From an uncultured Prevotellaceae bacterium (GTDB lineage Bacteria; Bacteroidota; Bacteroidia; Bacteroidales; Bacteroidaceae), in the NCBI GenBank assembly GCA_902775605.1, contig CACYNE010000017.1:17745-81744 (forward strand): a stretch of 64,000 nt of DNA, given 5' to 3'. The notes below the pieces were generated by a model. That model searched no databases. It saw only the letters and a program-made list of their open reading frames with translations, and was not told where the DNA came from. This document shows, piece after piece, positions 46,051 through 55,201 of the stretch (the stretch's first letter is position 1; every line of letters begins with the position of its first letter). The position numbers and the translations under genes were made by a program.

Positions 46051-47367
46051 ATGACCTATCAAGAAACAACCGAATATCTGTTCAGTCAGACTCCCAGCTA
46101 TGAAAAGCAGGGATCCACTGGTTACAAGGAAGGACTGGATACCACACTTAAGCTCGACGAGCATTTTGGTCATCCCCACAAGAACTTCCGCAGCATTCAC
46201 ATTGCCGGCACCAACGGCAAGGGGTCGCTATCACACCTCATTGCAGCAGAATTGCAGGTAAGCGGTTACAGAGTAGGTCTATACACTTCTCCCCATCTCG
46301 TAGATTTCCGTGAGCGCATTCGTATCAACGGAACACCTATCGACGAGGACTATGTAGTAAAATTCGTAGAGCAGGAAAAGGAGTTTTACGAACCCCTGAA
46401 GCCTTCGTTTTTTGAACTGACCACCGCGATGGCCTTCAAATACTTCGCTGAGAAGCATGTGGACATCGCTGTCGTGGAAGTGGGACTCGGTGGCAGGCTG
46501 GACTGCACGAACATCATCACTCCTATCCTCAGTATCATCACGAACATTTCACTTGACCACACACAACTGTTGGGCAACACCCTCGAGCAAATTGCTTATG
46601 AGAAGGGAGGCATCATCAAGCCTGGCGTTCCCATTGTCATAGGAGAGGCAACGCCTGAGACACGCGTTGTGTTCGACGCACTGGCTGCAGAAAAGAATGC
46701 CCCCATTTACTATGCAGAGGACGAACAGGAGATTACATCAGCTGAAAATACTGAGGACGGATATATCCACTACAAGGCCGTACACCTGGGCGAATTTGAC
46801 TGCGAGTTGACTGGTGAATACCAACCACACAACATGAATACAGCTGTAGTGGCTATGCACAGACTCGTGGAAAGAGGTTATCTGTCAGACTGTATAGAAG
46901 AGGAAAACAAGCGAATCATTGCAGAAGAAATGAGCAATGCTTTCAAGAACGTCACAAAGATTACAGGATTTATGGGTCGCTGGCAAACGATCAGAGAGAA
47001 CCCAAGAGTGATCTGCGACACAGGTCATAACCCTGCCGCATGGACTTATCTTGGCAAGCAGTTGGCCAATCTGAAATGTCACGAGCTGCACATCGTATTT
47101 GGCATGGTAGAGGACAAGGACGTGTATAGCGTTATGTCTCTTCTCCCCAAGAACGCACGCTATTTCTTCACCAAAGGTTCTACCAAAAGAGCCTTCCCGG
47201 AAACGTCCTTGAAGATTTTTGCCAACCAATTCGACTTGAAAGGCGAATGTTACCCCACAGTGTCAGAAGCCTATGAAGCCGCCATGCAAGGTGCTACAAG
47301 TGAAGACGTTATCTTTATAGGAGGCAGTACTTACGTTGTAGCCGACTTCTTGAAAACGCGTATTTAG
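46051..47367 (+). CDS. folC: Folylpolyglutamate / dihydrofolate synthase
   Basis: A 438-residue Mur-ligase-family enzyme that adds glutamate to folates, and probably to dihydropteroate. The ATP loop is HIAGTNGKGSLSHLIAAEL; TSPHLVDFRERI, VEVGLGGRLDCTNI and ISLDHTQLLGNT are standard. The C-terminal part has GFMGRWQTI and VICDTGHNPAAW. It lies 20 bp behind dnaJ, likely in the same transcript, and is closed by a terminator. Confidence 0.94.
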   Translation: MTYQETTEYLFSQTPSYEKQGSTGYKEGLDTTLKLDEHFGHPHKNFRSIHIAGTNGKGSLSHLIAAELQVSGYRVGLYTSPHLVDFRERIRINGTPIDEDYVVKFVEQEKEFYEPLKPSFFELTTAMAFKYFAEKHVDIAVVEVGLGGRLDCTNIITPILSIITNISLDHTQLLGNTLEQIAYEKGGIIKPGVPIVIGEATPETRVVFDALAAEKNAPIYYAEDEQEITSAENTEDGYIHYKAVHLGEFDCELTGEYQPHNMNTAVVAMHRLVERGYLSDCIEEENKRIIAEEMSNAFKNVTKITGFMGRWQTIRENPRVICDTGHNPAAWTYLGKQLANLKCHELHIVFGMVEDKDVYSVMSLLPKNARYFFTKGSTKRAFPETSLKIFANQFDLKGECYPTVSEAYEAAMQGATSEDVIFIGGSTYVVADFLKTRI

Positions 47368-47388
47368 TTGTTTTTAACACCAAATTTT

Positions 47389-47421
47389 TACCGATTTGTT
47401 TGCACAAGTCGGTATTTTTTT
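47389..47421 (+). terminator. Terminator of grpE-dnaJ-folC
   Basis: TACCGATTTGT (47389-47399) pairs with ACAAGTCGGTA (47404-47414) with one wobble, loop TTGC, followed by seven T's. Confidence 0.9.
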
Positions 47422-47422
47422 G

Positions 47423-47430
47423 TTCCTTTG
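47423..47430 (+). promoter_or_regulatory. Possible -7 box of the galactose operon
   Basis: TTCCTTTG followed by CAGAAA departs from the consensus at one base; leader about 28 nt. Confidence 0.45.
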
Positions 47431-47463
47431 CAGAAAGAATACTTTAACTAAAAACATTGTAGT

Positions 47464-48555
47464 ATGACAAACTCAACAGAAAATGCGAATCTCTGTGGTC
47501 TGAAGAGAGAAGACTTCCAGACCACTATCAATGGTAAGAAAACCGATCTTTACATTCTGCGCAACCGTAAAGGTTACGAAGTAGCTATCTCAAACTATGG
47601 TGGTGCTATCTGTGCTATCATGGTGCCCGACAAGAACGGTAACGTTGCTAACGTCATCGAGGGTCATGCCAACATTGAGCAGCTTATGAGCGGCAACGAA
47701 CCCTACCTGTCAACTCTTATCGGTCGCTGGGGTAACCGTATCTGCAAAGGTATGTTTACATTGAACGGCAAAGAGTATCAGGTTGCCATCAACAATGGTC
47801 CCAACCACCTGCACGGCGGTCTGAAGGGTTTCAATGCTAAGATATGGGATGCCCGCCAGATGGGTCCCCGTTCGCTGGCTTTGCACCGCGTTTCTTCATA
47901 CGGTGAGGAAGGCTACACAGGCGAATTGGATGTAACGGTAGAGTTCACCTTCACTGACCAGAACGAACTTATTCTGGAGTATCTGGCCACCACTAACAAG
48001 AAGACCATTGTGAACCTGACACACCACGCATTCTTCGCCATTGCCGGCACAGCAGATCCCACACCTACTGTTGACGACATCATTTGTGAAATCAACTCAG
48101 ATTTCTATCTGCCCACCGACGATACAGCCATTCCTACAGGTGAGATCCTGAAGGTTGACGGCACACCATTCGATTTCCGCAAGCCCAAGGCTATCGGCAA
48201 GGAGATTGATGCTGACCACGAGCAGATTAAATTCGGTAACGGATACGACCACAACTATGTGCTGAACAAGAAGGAGGAAGGTGAACTGAGCTTCGCTGCA
48301 AGACTGACCGACCCCAAGAGTGGCCGTACTTTGGAGTGCTACACCACCGAGCCTGGAATGCAGCTCTACACTGGTAACTATCTGAATGGTTACAAGGGTG
48401 CCAATGGTGCTACATTCCCCCGTCGTTCTGCCGTATGTCTGGAGACCCAGCACTTCCCCGATTCACCTAACCGTCCTTACTTCCCCAGCGTTGTATTGAA
48501 TCCCGGTGAACGCTACAAGCAGAAGACTATCTATAAGTTCGGAGTAGTAGATTAA
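47464..48555 (+). CDS. galM: Galactose mutarotase (aldose 1-epimerase)
   Basis: A 363-residue beta-sandwich enzyme that interconverts the anomers of galactose before phosphorylation. Active-site motifs are NHLHGGLKGFNAKIWDA with one catalytic His, NLTHHAFFAIAG with the second, and the acid/base Glu in EPGMQLYTGNYL. No signal peptide is seen, so it is cytoplasmic. It is first in a three-gene operon with a sugar transporter and galactokinase. Confidence 0.95.
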   Translation: MTNSTENANLCGLKREDFQTTINGKKTDLYILRNRKGYEVAISNYGGAICAIMVPDKNGNVANVIEGHANIEQLMSGNEPYLSTLIGRWGNRICKGMFTLNGKEYQVAINNGPNHLHGGLKGFNAKIWDARQMGPRSLALHRVSSYGEEGYTGELDVTVEFTFTDQNELILEYLATTNKKTIVNLTHHAFFAIAGTADPTPTVDDIICEINSDFYLPTDDTAIPTGEILKVDGTPFDFRKPKAIGKEIDADHEQIKFGNGYDHNYVLNKKEEGELSFAARLTDPKSGRTLECYTTEPGMQLYTGNYLNGYKGANGATFPRRSAVCLETQHFPDSPNRPYFPSVVLNPGERYKQKTIYKFGVVD

Positions 48556-48598
48556 GAGTTTGGATCGTAGAATTATAATCACTAAACAAAACTAAAAT

Positions 48599-49831
48599 AT
48601 GTCACAGAAACAAACTCAGAACTACTTGTTCCCGTTGATTATTGTGTTCATCGTGTGTTTCCTCATCGGATTCATCACGACGATGAACAATTCTATGATT
48701 GAGTTCTGTAAGGAAGCATTCCAGCTGAGCGACACACAAGGCCAGTTGGTGAACACCTTCTTCTATGGTGCCTACTTCTTCTCAATCCCATTCGCCATGA
48801 TGATGAATAAGATTGGCTATAAGTCAACACTTGTTCTCGGTCTGGCAGTCGTTGGTTTCGGCTTCATCGCCAACAACCTCGGCGTAACAGCAGCCCTTGG
48901 CACAGCTAACGTTTACACCGTATTCCTTTGCTGCATGAGTATTGTGGCTTTAGGCGTTGTAATGCTGCAGTTAGTGGCCAATCCTTATGTCATGGTGCTG
49001 GGTAAGAAAGAAAGTGGTGCGTTCCGCATGACCTTGTCACAGGCTTTGAACTCAGTTGCTACCACCGTAGCACCTATCTTCATTACCTATGTCATCATTG
49101 CCGGCAAGCCCAAGCTGCCCGAGAATGTGCCTGGCCCATTCCTCATGCTGGGTATCTTTGCCCTGGTCATCGCAGCCATCCTGTTCTTCATCAAGTTGCC
49201 CGATCCTGATATGGACAAGAAGGACAACGCTGAAGAGGCTGTTGCCGATGCAAACAAGTACAAGTCAAGCGTATTCAAATACCCCCACGTTTGGTTCGGT
49301 GCTTTGGCTATCGCTATGTACATGGGTCTTGAGATTGGTATTCCCTCTATGCTTCCTGCATACTGGAAGGCTGACCCCACCCTGCCCGGCTCTGCAACCG
49401 AGTACCTGCCCTATTATTGGGGTGGCATGATGGTGGGACGTTTCGTTGGCTCTGCCATCCTGGCTAAGTTCGAGGCTCGCAAGCTGCTCACTGCTTGTTT
49501 GATTCTCGGTGCTTGCTGCGTAGGCATCTCATTCTTCCTGCCTGGTATGGCTGCAGTATATGCTATGTTGGCTGCCGGTCTATTCCACTCTGTGATGTGG
49601 CCCCTCATCTTCAACCTTGGTTTGCAGGAGCTTGGCCCTCACACAAAGAACGCCTCTGGCCTTATCAACATGGGTGTACTTGGTGGTGCAACGCTGCCCC
49701 TCGTTATGGGTGCCATCGTTGACAATCCCGCTCTCGGTGTGGGTGTTGCCATCATGCTCATGTTCGTGTACTATGCATACGTTCTCTGGTTCTGCAACTG
49801 GGGCAGCAAAATTGGCATCAACGTGAAGTAA
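48599..49831 (+). CDS. Sugar MFS transporter (FucP/GluP family)
   Basis: A 410-residue protein with twelve predicted membrane helices. Typical FucP/GluP features are FLIGFITTMNNSMIEFCKEA in helix 1, a conserved GAYFFSIPFAMMMNKIGYK between helices 2 and 3, and LQLVANPYVMVLGKKES. The family imports glucose, galactose or fucose with protons. Position between galM and galK points to galactose. The gap to galK is 45 bp. Confidence 0.92.
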   Translation: MSQKQTQNYLFPLIIVFIVCFLIGFITTMNNSMIEFCKEAFQLSDTQGQLVNTFFYGAYFFSIPFAMMMNKIGYKSTLVLGLAVVGFGFIANNLGVTAALGTANVYTVFLCCMSIVALGVVMLQLVANPYVMVLGKKESGAFRMTLSQALNSVATTVAPIFITYVIIAGKPKLPENVPGPFLMLGIFALVIAAILFFIKLPDPDMDKKDNAEEAVADANKYKSSVFKYPHVWFGALAIAMYMGLEIGIPSMLPAYWKADPTLPGSATEYLPYYWGGMMVGRFVGSAILAKFEARKLLTACLILGACCVGISFFLPGMAAVYAMLAAGLFHSVMWPLIFNLGLQELGPHTKNASGLINMGVLGGATLPLVMGAIVDNPALGVGVAIMLMFVYYAYVLWFCNWGSKIGINVK

Positions 49832-49876
49832 GACAAATTACCTATTACTAATAATAACTAATAAACACTTTAAATT

Positions 49877-51043
49877 ATGATGGACATTGAATTTGTAAGA
49901 AGTCGCTTCATCAAGCACTTTGACGGAAAAACAGGAAATGTTTATGCGTCTCCTGGCCGTATTAACCTGATTGGTGAGCACACCGACTATAATGGAGGTT
50001 TTGTATTCCCAGGAGCTGTTGACAAGGGTATCATCGCAGAGATGCGCCCCAACGATACTGAGGACACTGTAATGGCATACGCCATAGACCTGAAGGACCG
50101 CGTGGACTTCAAGTTGAACGACCCCGAAGGTCCTAAGGCATCTTGGGCTCGCTACATCTACGGTATCTCTTTGGAGATGAAGAAGTTGGGCGTTCCCGTT
50201 AAAGGTTTCAACATTGCCTTTGCAGGTGATGTACCCCTTGGTGCTGGCATGTCTTCAAGTGCTGCTATGGAGAGTTGCTTCGCTTGTGGTCTGAACGACC
50301 TCTTCGGCGACAACAAGGTTTCTCAGTGGGATATGGTTCTCGCTGGACAGGCCACTGAGCATAACTACTGCGGTGTGAACTGCGGTATCATGGACCAGTT
50401 CGCTTCTGTCTTCGGCAAGGCAGGCTGCCTAATGCGCCTTGACTGCCGCAGCCGTGAGTTCGAGTACTTCCCCTTCAAGCCCGATGGCTATCGTCTGGTA
50501 TTGCTCGACTCTGTGGTGAAGCACCAGTTGGCAGGTTCTCCCTACAACGATCGCCGCAACTCTTGCGAGAACGTGGTGAAGCACATCCAGGCCAAGCACC
50601 CCGAGAGCAAGTTCGAGACCCTGCGCGACTGCACATGGGAGCAGCTTGAGGAAGTGAAGGCTGAGGTAGGCGAAGAGGACTACAAGCGCGCTAAGTTCGT
50701 GCTGGGCGAGAAGGACCGCGTATTGGCAGTCTGCGACGCTCTGAACGAAGGTGACTACGAGAAAGTTGGTGAGATGATGTACAAGACTCACGAGGGTCTG
50801 TCAAAGGACTACGAGGTGTCTTGCGAGGAGCTCGACTTCCTGAACGACATCGCCAAGGAGAATGGTGTTACTGGTTCTCGTATCATGGGTGGCGGCTTCG
50901 GTGGCTGCACCATCAACCTCGTTCGCAACGACCTCTATACCAAGTTTATTGAGGACGCTAAGCAGAAGTTCAACGCAAAGTATGGCCACGAGCCAAAGGT
51001 CTATGACGTTGTCATTGGCGACGGCTCACGCAAGCTCTGCTAA
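49877..51043 (+). CDS. galK: Galactokinase
   Basis: A 388-residue GHMP kinase that forms galactose 1-phosphate. The sugar signature is SPGRINLIGEHTDYNGGFVF, the ATP loop is PLGAGMSSSAAMES, and the C-terminal motif is RIMGGGFGGCTINLV. galT and galE are not in the window. It ends in a very strong terminator. Confidence 0.97.
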   Translation: MMDIEFVRSRFIKHFDGKTGNVYASPGRINLIGEHTDYNGGFVFPGAVDKGIIAEMRPNDTEDTVMAYAIDLKDRVDFKLNDPEGPKASWARYIYGISLEMKKLGVPVKGFNIAFAGDVPLGAGMSSSAAMESCFACGLNDLFGDNKVSQWDMVLAGQATEHNYCGVNCGIMDQFASVFGKAGCLMRLDCRSREFEYFPFKPDGYRLVLLDSVVKHQLAGSPYNDRRNSCENVVKHIQAKHPESKFETLRDCTWEQLEEVKAEVGEEDYKRAKFVLGEKDRVLAVCDALNEGDYEKVGEMMYKTHEGLSKDYEVSCEELDFLNDIAKENGVTGSRIMGGGFGGCTINLVRNDLYTKFIEDAKQKFNAKYGHEPKVYDVVIGDGSRKLC

Positions 51044-51057
51044 TATAACACAAAAGC

Positions 51058-51091
51058 AAAGGAGTTAGAGGGCATCCTCTAACTCCTTTTT
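51058..51091 (+). terminator. Terminator of the galactose operon
   Basis: AAAGGAGTTAGAGG (51058-51071) pairs exactly with CCTCTAACTCCTTT (51076-51089), loop GCAT, then TT. Confidence 0.92.
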
Positions 51092-51107
51092 CAAGAAATC
51101 AAATACT

Positions 51108-51536
51108 ATGTTTCAAATCGATCGCTCTTATATTGATCACATCTCTTTAGACTGCATACAGGGCCACATCTGGGACATCCGCACGGATCATAAGGATGAT
51201 CCTACCCTGCCCAAGATTCAGAACTACAACATCACCGAGGAAGCTTTCGAGGCCTATCTCGAAAAGAAACAAAAGTTTGAGGATTTCCAGGACTCATGGC
51301 GCAAGTATCGTTTCATGATTCTCGGCTTGGCATTTGTTGTTCCTGTAGCCCTTTTCAGTTTGCTGGTCAAGGATAAGAACATGGCCATGTACGCCTATGC
51401 AACAGGTTTCTTGCTTTGCATGCTGATATATATGATATACATATTAATAGAAGCAACAAAAGCCAGACACTTCCGAAACAATCCTTGCGAGACCTTTATC
51501 AAGGCACTGCTCTCGTGGGAAGCAAACAACAAATAA
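51108..51536 (+). CDS. Membrane protein of unknown function
   Basis: A 142-residue protein. The first 65 residues are polar with many charged residues and look cytoplasmic. Two membrane helices follow (FMILGLAFVVPVALFSLLV and YAYATGFLLCMLIYMIYIL), then a short basic/polar tail. I do not recognise the family. It starts just after the galactose terminator and lies 35 bp before the GH25 lysozyme gene, with which it may be cotranscribed. Confidence 0.7.
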   Translation: MFQIDRSYIDHISLDCIQGHIWDIRTDHKDDPTLPKIQNYNITEEAFEAYLEKKQKFEDFQDSWRKYRFMILGLAFVVPVALFSLLVKDKNMAMYAYATGFLLCMLIYMIYILIEATKARHFRNNPCETFIKALLSWEANNK

Positions 51537-51571
51537 TCAGCGAGCATCGCGTTAAAACACGAAAGATAACA

Positions 51572-52885
51572 ATGCGATTCCATTGGACGCTTTTTATCAT
51601 CACTATATTATTGTGCGGATGTGACAAGAAAGAAACGTTGTTCCTTCTGCCATCTACACCCTCTGAACAGTTCTCATTTGAACTTCCACAATCAGATACT
51701 GCCTCAATCCATCGTCGCCATCAGCTTGTCAAGGAAGAATTGGATTACTACCTTCAACGTCACGATGTGATGGACGAAGGCTTTGACATGGTAGCCCGAT
51801 ATGCAGAAGAAGGCGACTCCACCCTGACAGCCTATAGACCACAAGGCGGGTGGTATCCATTCGAATACATCAAGTTTCCCCACGCCAAACGGGAAGGAAA
51901 ACATATCATCATCGACCCATGGAACCGTATCATCATTGGCAACTTCCACAACGACACGTTGGTCAGCGGCATCCGCATTGACTCATTGGGTACCTATGCG
52001 GGCCAATTCAATCGGCACCTGCAAGCCAACGGACACGGTTCCTATCAAGAATCCAACGGTACCTACTATGAAGGTCATTGGCAAAACGACCGACGACAGG
52101 GCTATGGTTTCAGTGTGTCGCCCACGAGTATGAAGGCAGGCCAATGGAAAGCCAACCGGTTCCTTGGCGAACGCATGCTCTATACCACCGAACGCATCTA
52201 CGGCATTGACATCTCCCGCTATCAGCACGAGAAAGGTCGCAGACGCTATGGTATCAACTGGCGGCAACTGCGCATCAAACACCTTGGCCGACGTATCAGC
52301 GAGCAGCGCGTCGATGGAGAAGTAGATTATCCCATATCCTTTGTCTATATCAAATCAACGGAGGGTATCTCCATCAACAACCGCTATTTCGCAGCCGACT
52401 ACCAGAGTTGCCATCAGCAGGGCATCCGTGTGGGAGCCTATCATTTTCTCTCCACCCGTCAAGACCCGGCTGTCCAGGCCAATCACTTCCTGAAGCAAAC
52501 CAAGTTCCGTAAAGGCGACATGCCACCCATGCTTGACGTAGAACCCAGCGATGCCCACATTGCTCAGATGGGTGGAATCATGAAGTTGTTCGATAACATC
52601 CGCATCTGGGTAAAAATCGTAGAGCAGAGAATAGGCACGCGTCCCATCCTCTACGTTAACCAGCGATTTGTCAACACCTATCTGAACCAAGCCCCCGACC
52701 TGAAGCACAACTATCATTTCTGGATAGCCCGCTACGGGGAATACAAGCCCGACATCCACCTTGCACTGTGGCAACTTAGTGCCGACGGCATCGTCCGTGG
52801 CATACAAGGTCCTGTGGACCTGAACGTGTTCAACGGCTACCAAGGTCAGTGGGACGAGTTCCTAAGAGAAGAAACAATTAAATAG
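51572..52885 (+). CDS. GH25 lysozyme lipoprotein with MORN-like repeats
   Basis: A 437-residue protein with lipoprotein signal (TLFIITILLCGC). Residues about 140-195 contain MORN-like motifs (GHGSYQESNGTYYEGHWQND, RRQGYGFSV). Residues about 210-430 are a GH25 muramidase: IYGIDISRYQ, FVYIKSTEGISINN, GAYHFLSTRQDP, and the catalytic acid region PMLDVEPSD. It probably cuts peptidoglycan while anchored in a membrane. The open frame extends to 51416, but the ATG at 51572 starts the signal peptide. The HD-domain gene follows 8 bp later. Confidence 0.88.
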   Translation: MRFHWTLFIITILLCGCDKKETLFLLPSTPSEQFSFELPQSDTASIHRRHQLVKEELDYYLQRHDVMDEGFDMVARYAEEGDSTLTAYRPQGGWYPFEYIKFPHAKREGKHIIIDPWNRIIIGNFHNDTLVSGIRIDSLGTYAGQFNRHLQANGHGSYQESNGTYYEGHWQNDRRQGYGFSVSPTSMKAGQWKANRFLGERMLYTTERIYGIDISRYQHEKGRRRYGINWRQLRIKHLGRRISEQRVDGEVDYPISFVYIKSTEGISINNRYFAADYQSCHQQGIRVGAYHFLSTRQDPAVQANHFLKQTKFRKGDMPPMLDVEPSDAHIAQMGGIMKLFDNIRIWVKIVEQRIGTRPILYVNQRFVNTYLNQAPDLKHNYHFWIARYGEYKPDIHLALWQLSADGIVRGIQGPVDLNVFNGYQGQWDEFLREETIK

Positions 52886-52893
52886 CATAAGAT

Positions 52894-54117
52894 ATGAACG
52901 AATCGAAAATCATCAATGATCCCGTTTTTGGTTTCATCAAGATTCCACGCGGACTCCTCTACGACATTGTGCGCCACCCGCTGTTCCAGCGTCTGAACCG
53001 CATCAATCAGTTAGGTCTGGCCTCGGTGGTTTATCCCGGTGCACGACACACGCGCTTCCAGCACTCTTTGGGTGCCTTCCACTTGATGAGTGAGGCCATC
53101 CTGTCGTTGCAGCAGAAGGGACAGTTCATTTTCGATTCTGAGGCAGAAGCCGTAGAAGCTGCTATTCTGATGCACGACATCGGACACGGTCCGTTCTCGC
53201 ATGTGCTTGAGAACACCCTCATCTCAGGCATTTCCCACGAAGACATCTCTCTTCTGATGATGGAACAGATCAATCGCGACCTGGCTGGCCGACTGAACTT
53301 GGCCATATCCATCTTCAAAGACGAATACCCCAAACGATTCCTTCATCAGCTAATCTCCAGCCAACTCGACATGGACCGCCTGGACTACCTTCGCCGCGAC
53401 TCGTTCTTCACCGGTGTCACAGAAGGAAATATCGGTTCCGCCCGTATCATTAAGATGCTCAACGTCGTTGACGACCGCTTGGTTGTAGAACAAAAGGGTA
53501 TCTATTCCCTGGAAAACTACCTGACCACCCGTCGTCTGATGTACTGGCAGGTGTATCTCCACAAGACCGCTGTGGGCTATGAGAAAGTACTGGTCAACAT
53601 GTTGACACGCGCCAAAGATTTAGCTAAGCAAGGCAAGCAAATCTTCGCCTCGCCAGCCCTTGCCTACTTCATCGAAAACGATGTCGATGCCCAGTGGTTT
53701 GCCGAACACGACGAAGCGCTGCGTATGTACGAGGAACTGGATGATTCAGATATCTGGAGCGCCATGAAAGCCTGGAAGCATTCCGACGACAAAATCCTGT
53801 CAACACTGGCCTGCGACATGTTGGACCGCAAGATATTCAAGGTTGAGGTACATGACGAACCAATCACCGAGGAGCGTATAGGACAATTGGAAACAGAAAT
53901 TGCAGAGAAAATGGGCATAGAAAAGACTGATGCCCACTATCTGATGAGCGTTAATCGCATACAAAAAGACATGTATTCCATTGACGATGATTCCATTGAC
54001 ATTTTGTACAAAGATGGTAGTATAAAAGATATTTCTGAGGCCTCTGAGATACTCAATGTGGCTCTTCTTTCTAAAAAAATACGAAAATATTACCTTTGTT
54101 ATCAACGTTTTCAATAA
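52894..54117 (+). CDS. HD-domain phosphohydrolase
   Basis: A 407-residue HD-superfamily protein. The metal site includes RHTRFQHSLGAFHL, the HD motif AAILMHDIGHGPFSH, and the distal Asp in SSQLDMDRLDYLRRDS. The layout matches the dGTPase-like/SAMHD-like group. The substrate (a dNTP or another phosphate ester) is not known. The promoter of the lpx operon lies just after its stop, so it is probably not in that operon. Confidence 0.9.
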   Translation: MNESKIINDPVFGFIKIPRGLLYDIVRHPLFQRLNRINQLGLASVVYPGARHTRFQHSLGAFHLMSEAILSLQQKGQFIFDSEAEAVEAAILMHDIGHGPFSHVLENTLISGISHEDISLLMMEQINRDLAGRLNLAISIFKDEYPKRFLHQLISSQLDMDRLDYLRRDSFFTGVTEGNIGSARIIKMLNVVDDRLVVEQKGIYSLENYLTTRRLMYWQVYLHKTAVGYEKVLVNMLTRAKDLAKQGKQIFASPALAYFIENDVDAQWFAEHDEALRMYEELDDSDIWSAMKAWKHSDDKILSTLACDMLDRKIFKVEVHDEPITEERIGQLETEIAEKMGIEKTDAHYLMSVNRIQKDMYSIDDDSIDILYKDGSIKDISEASEILNVALLSKKIRKYYLCYQRFQ

Positions 54118-54124
54118 AATTTGT

Positions 54125-54132
54125 TATCTTTG
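54125..54132 (+). promoter_or_regulatory. -7 box of the lpxD-PBP1A operon
   Basis: TATCTTTG followed by CACCC; leader about 25 nt to the lpxD ATG. Confidence 0.8.
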
Positions 54133-54162
54133 CACCCTATATAACAAAACTAAATCGTTATT

Positions 54163-55197
54163 ATGGAGTTTACAGCCAAACAAATTGCCGATTTTATCGG
54201 CGGCCGTGTGGAAGGCGATGAGAATGCCGCAGTCCATACCTTTGCGAAAATAGAAGAGGGACAGCCCGGAGCTATCTCCTTTCTATCCAACCCCAAATAC
54301 ACCCACTTTTTATACGATACAAAATCAACTATTGTTCTCGTCAACGACGACTTAGAGCTGGAGCAGAGCATCTCAGCAACCCTCATCCGCGTAAAGAACG
54401 CCTATGAGGCTGTGGCCAAGTTGCTGCAACTCTATGCATCAATGCAGCCCAAGAAGACTGGCATTGACTCTCTGGCATTCGTCTCACCGAAGGCAACCAT
54501 TGGCAAGGACGTCTATATTGGCGCATTTGCCTGCATTGGTGACGGTGCAGTCATCGGTGACGGCACGCAGATATATCCCCACGTCGTTATCGGCGACGGC
54601 GTTAAAGTAGGCGCAGGCTGTCTGCTCTACCCCAATGTCACCATATATCAGGGTTGTCAACTGGGAGCCAATGTAACTATCCACGCCGGTTCTGTGATTG
54701 GTGCCGACGGCTTTGGATTTGCCCCCAATGTGGACGGCTATGAGAAGATACCCCAGATTGGTGTCGTGATTATCGAGGACAATGTGGAGATTGGTGCCAA
54801 CACCTGCGTTGACCGTTCAACGATGGGTGCCACAGTACTGCACAAGGGTGTTAAACTTGACAACCTTGTTCAGGTGGCCCACAATGTGGAGATTGGTGAG
54901 AACACCGTGATGTCTGCTCAGGTAGGTATTGCCGGATCTACGAAGGTAGGCTCATGGTGCATGTTCGGCGGTCAGGTGGGCCTTGCCGGCCATATCACCA
55001 TTGGCGACCACGTCAACCTGGGTGCTCAGTCTGGCGTTCCTGGTTCACTGAAACCCAATCAAACTCTCATCGGCACGCCTCCCATGGAGCCCACTCCCTA
55101 CTTCAAGTCACAGGCCATTTTCCGTCGTCTGCCCGACATGTACAAGGAGTTGAGTGCCCTGAGAAAAGAAATAGAAGAATTAAAAGCTAAAAAATAA
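54163..55197 (+). CDS. lpxD: UDP-3-O-acylglucosamine N-acyltransferase
   Basis: A 344-residue hexapeptide-repeat acyltransferase for the third step of lipid A synthesis. The N-terminal uridine-binding region ([20 protein letters not shown]) precedes a left-handed beta-helix of repeats such as [20 protein letters not shown]. The catalytic His lies in [16 protein letters not shown]. lpxC/fabZ follows 4 bp later; the operon is lpxD, lpxC/fabZ, lpxA, miaA, PBP1A. Confidence 0.97.
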   Translation: MEFTAKQIADFIGGRVEGDENAAVHTFAKIEEGQPGAISFLSNPKYTHFLYDTKSTIVLVNDDLELEQSISATLIRVKNAYEAVAKLLQLYASMQPKKTGIDSLAFVSPKATIGKDVYIGAFACIGDGAVIGDGTQIYPHVVIGDGVKVGAGCLLYPNVTIYQGCQLGANVTIHAGSVIGADGFGFAPNVDGYEKIPQIGVVIIEDNVEIGANTCVDRSTMGATVLHKGVKLDNLVQVAHNVEIGENTVMSAQVGIAGSTKVGSWCMFGGQVGLAGHITIGDHVNLGAQSGVPGSLKPNQTLIGTPPMEPTPYFKSQAIFRRLPDMYKELSALRKEIEELKAKK

Positions 55198-55201
55198 ACT
55201 T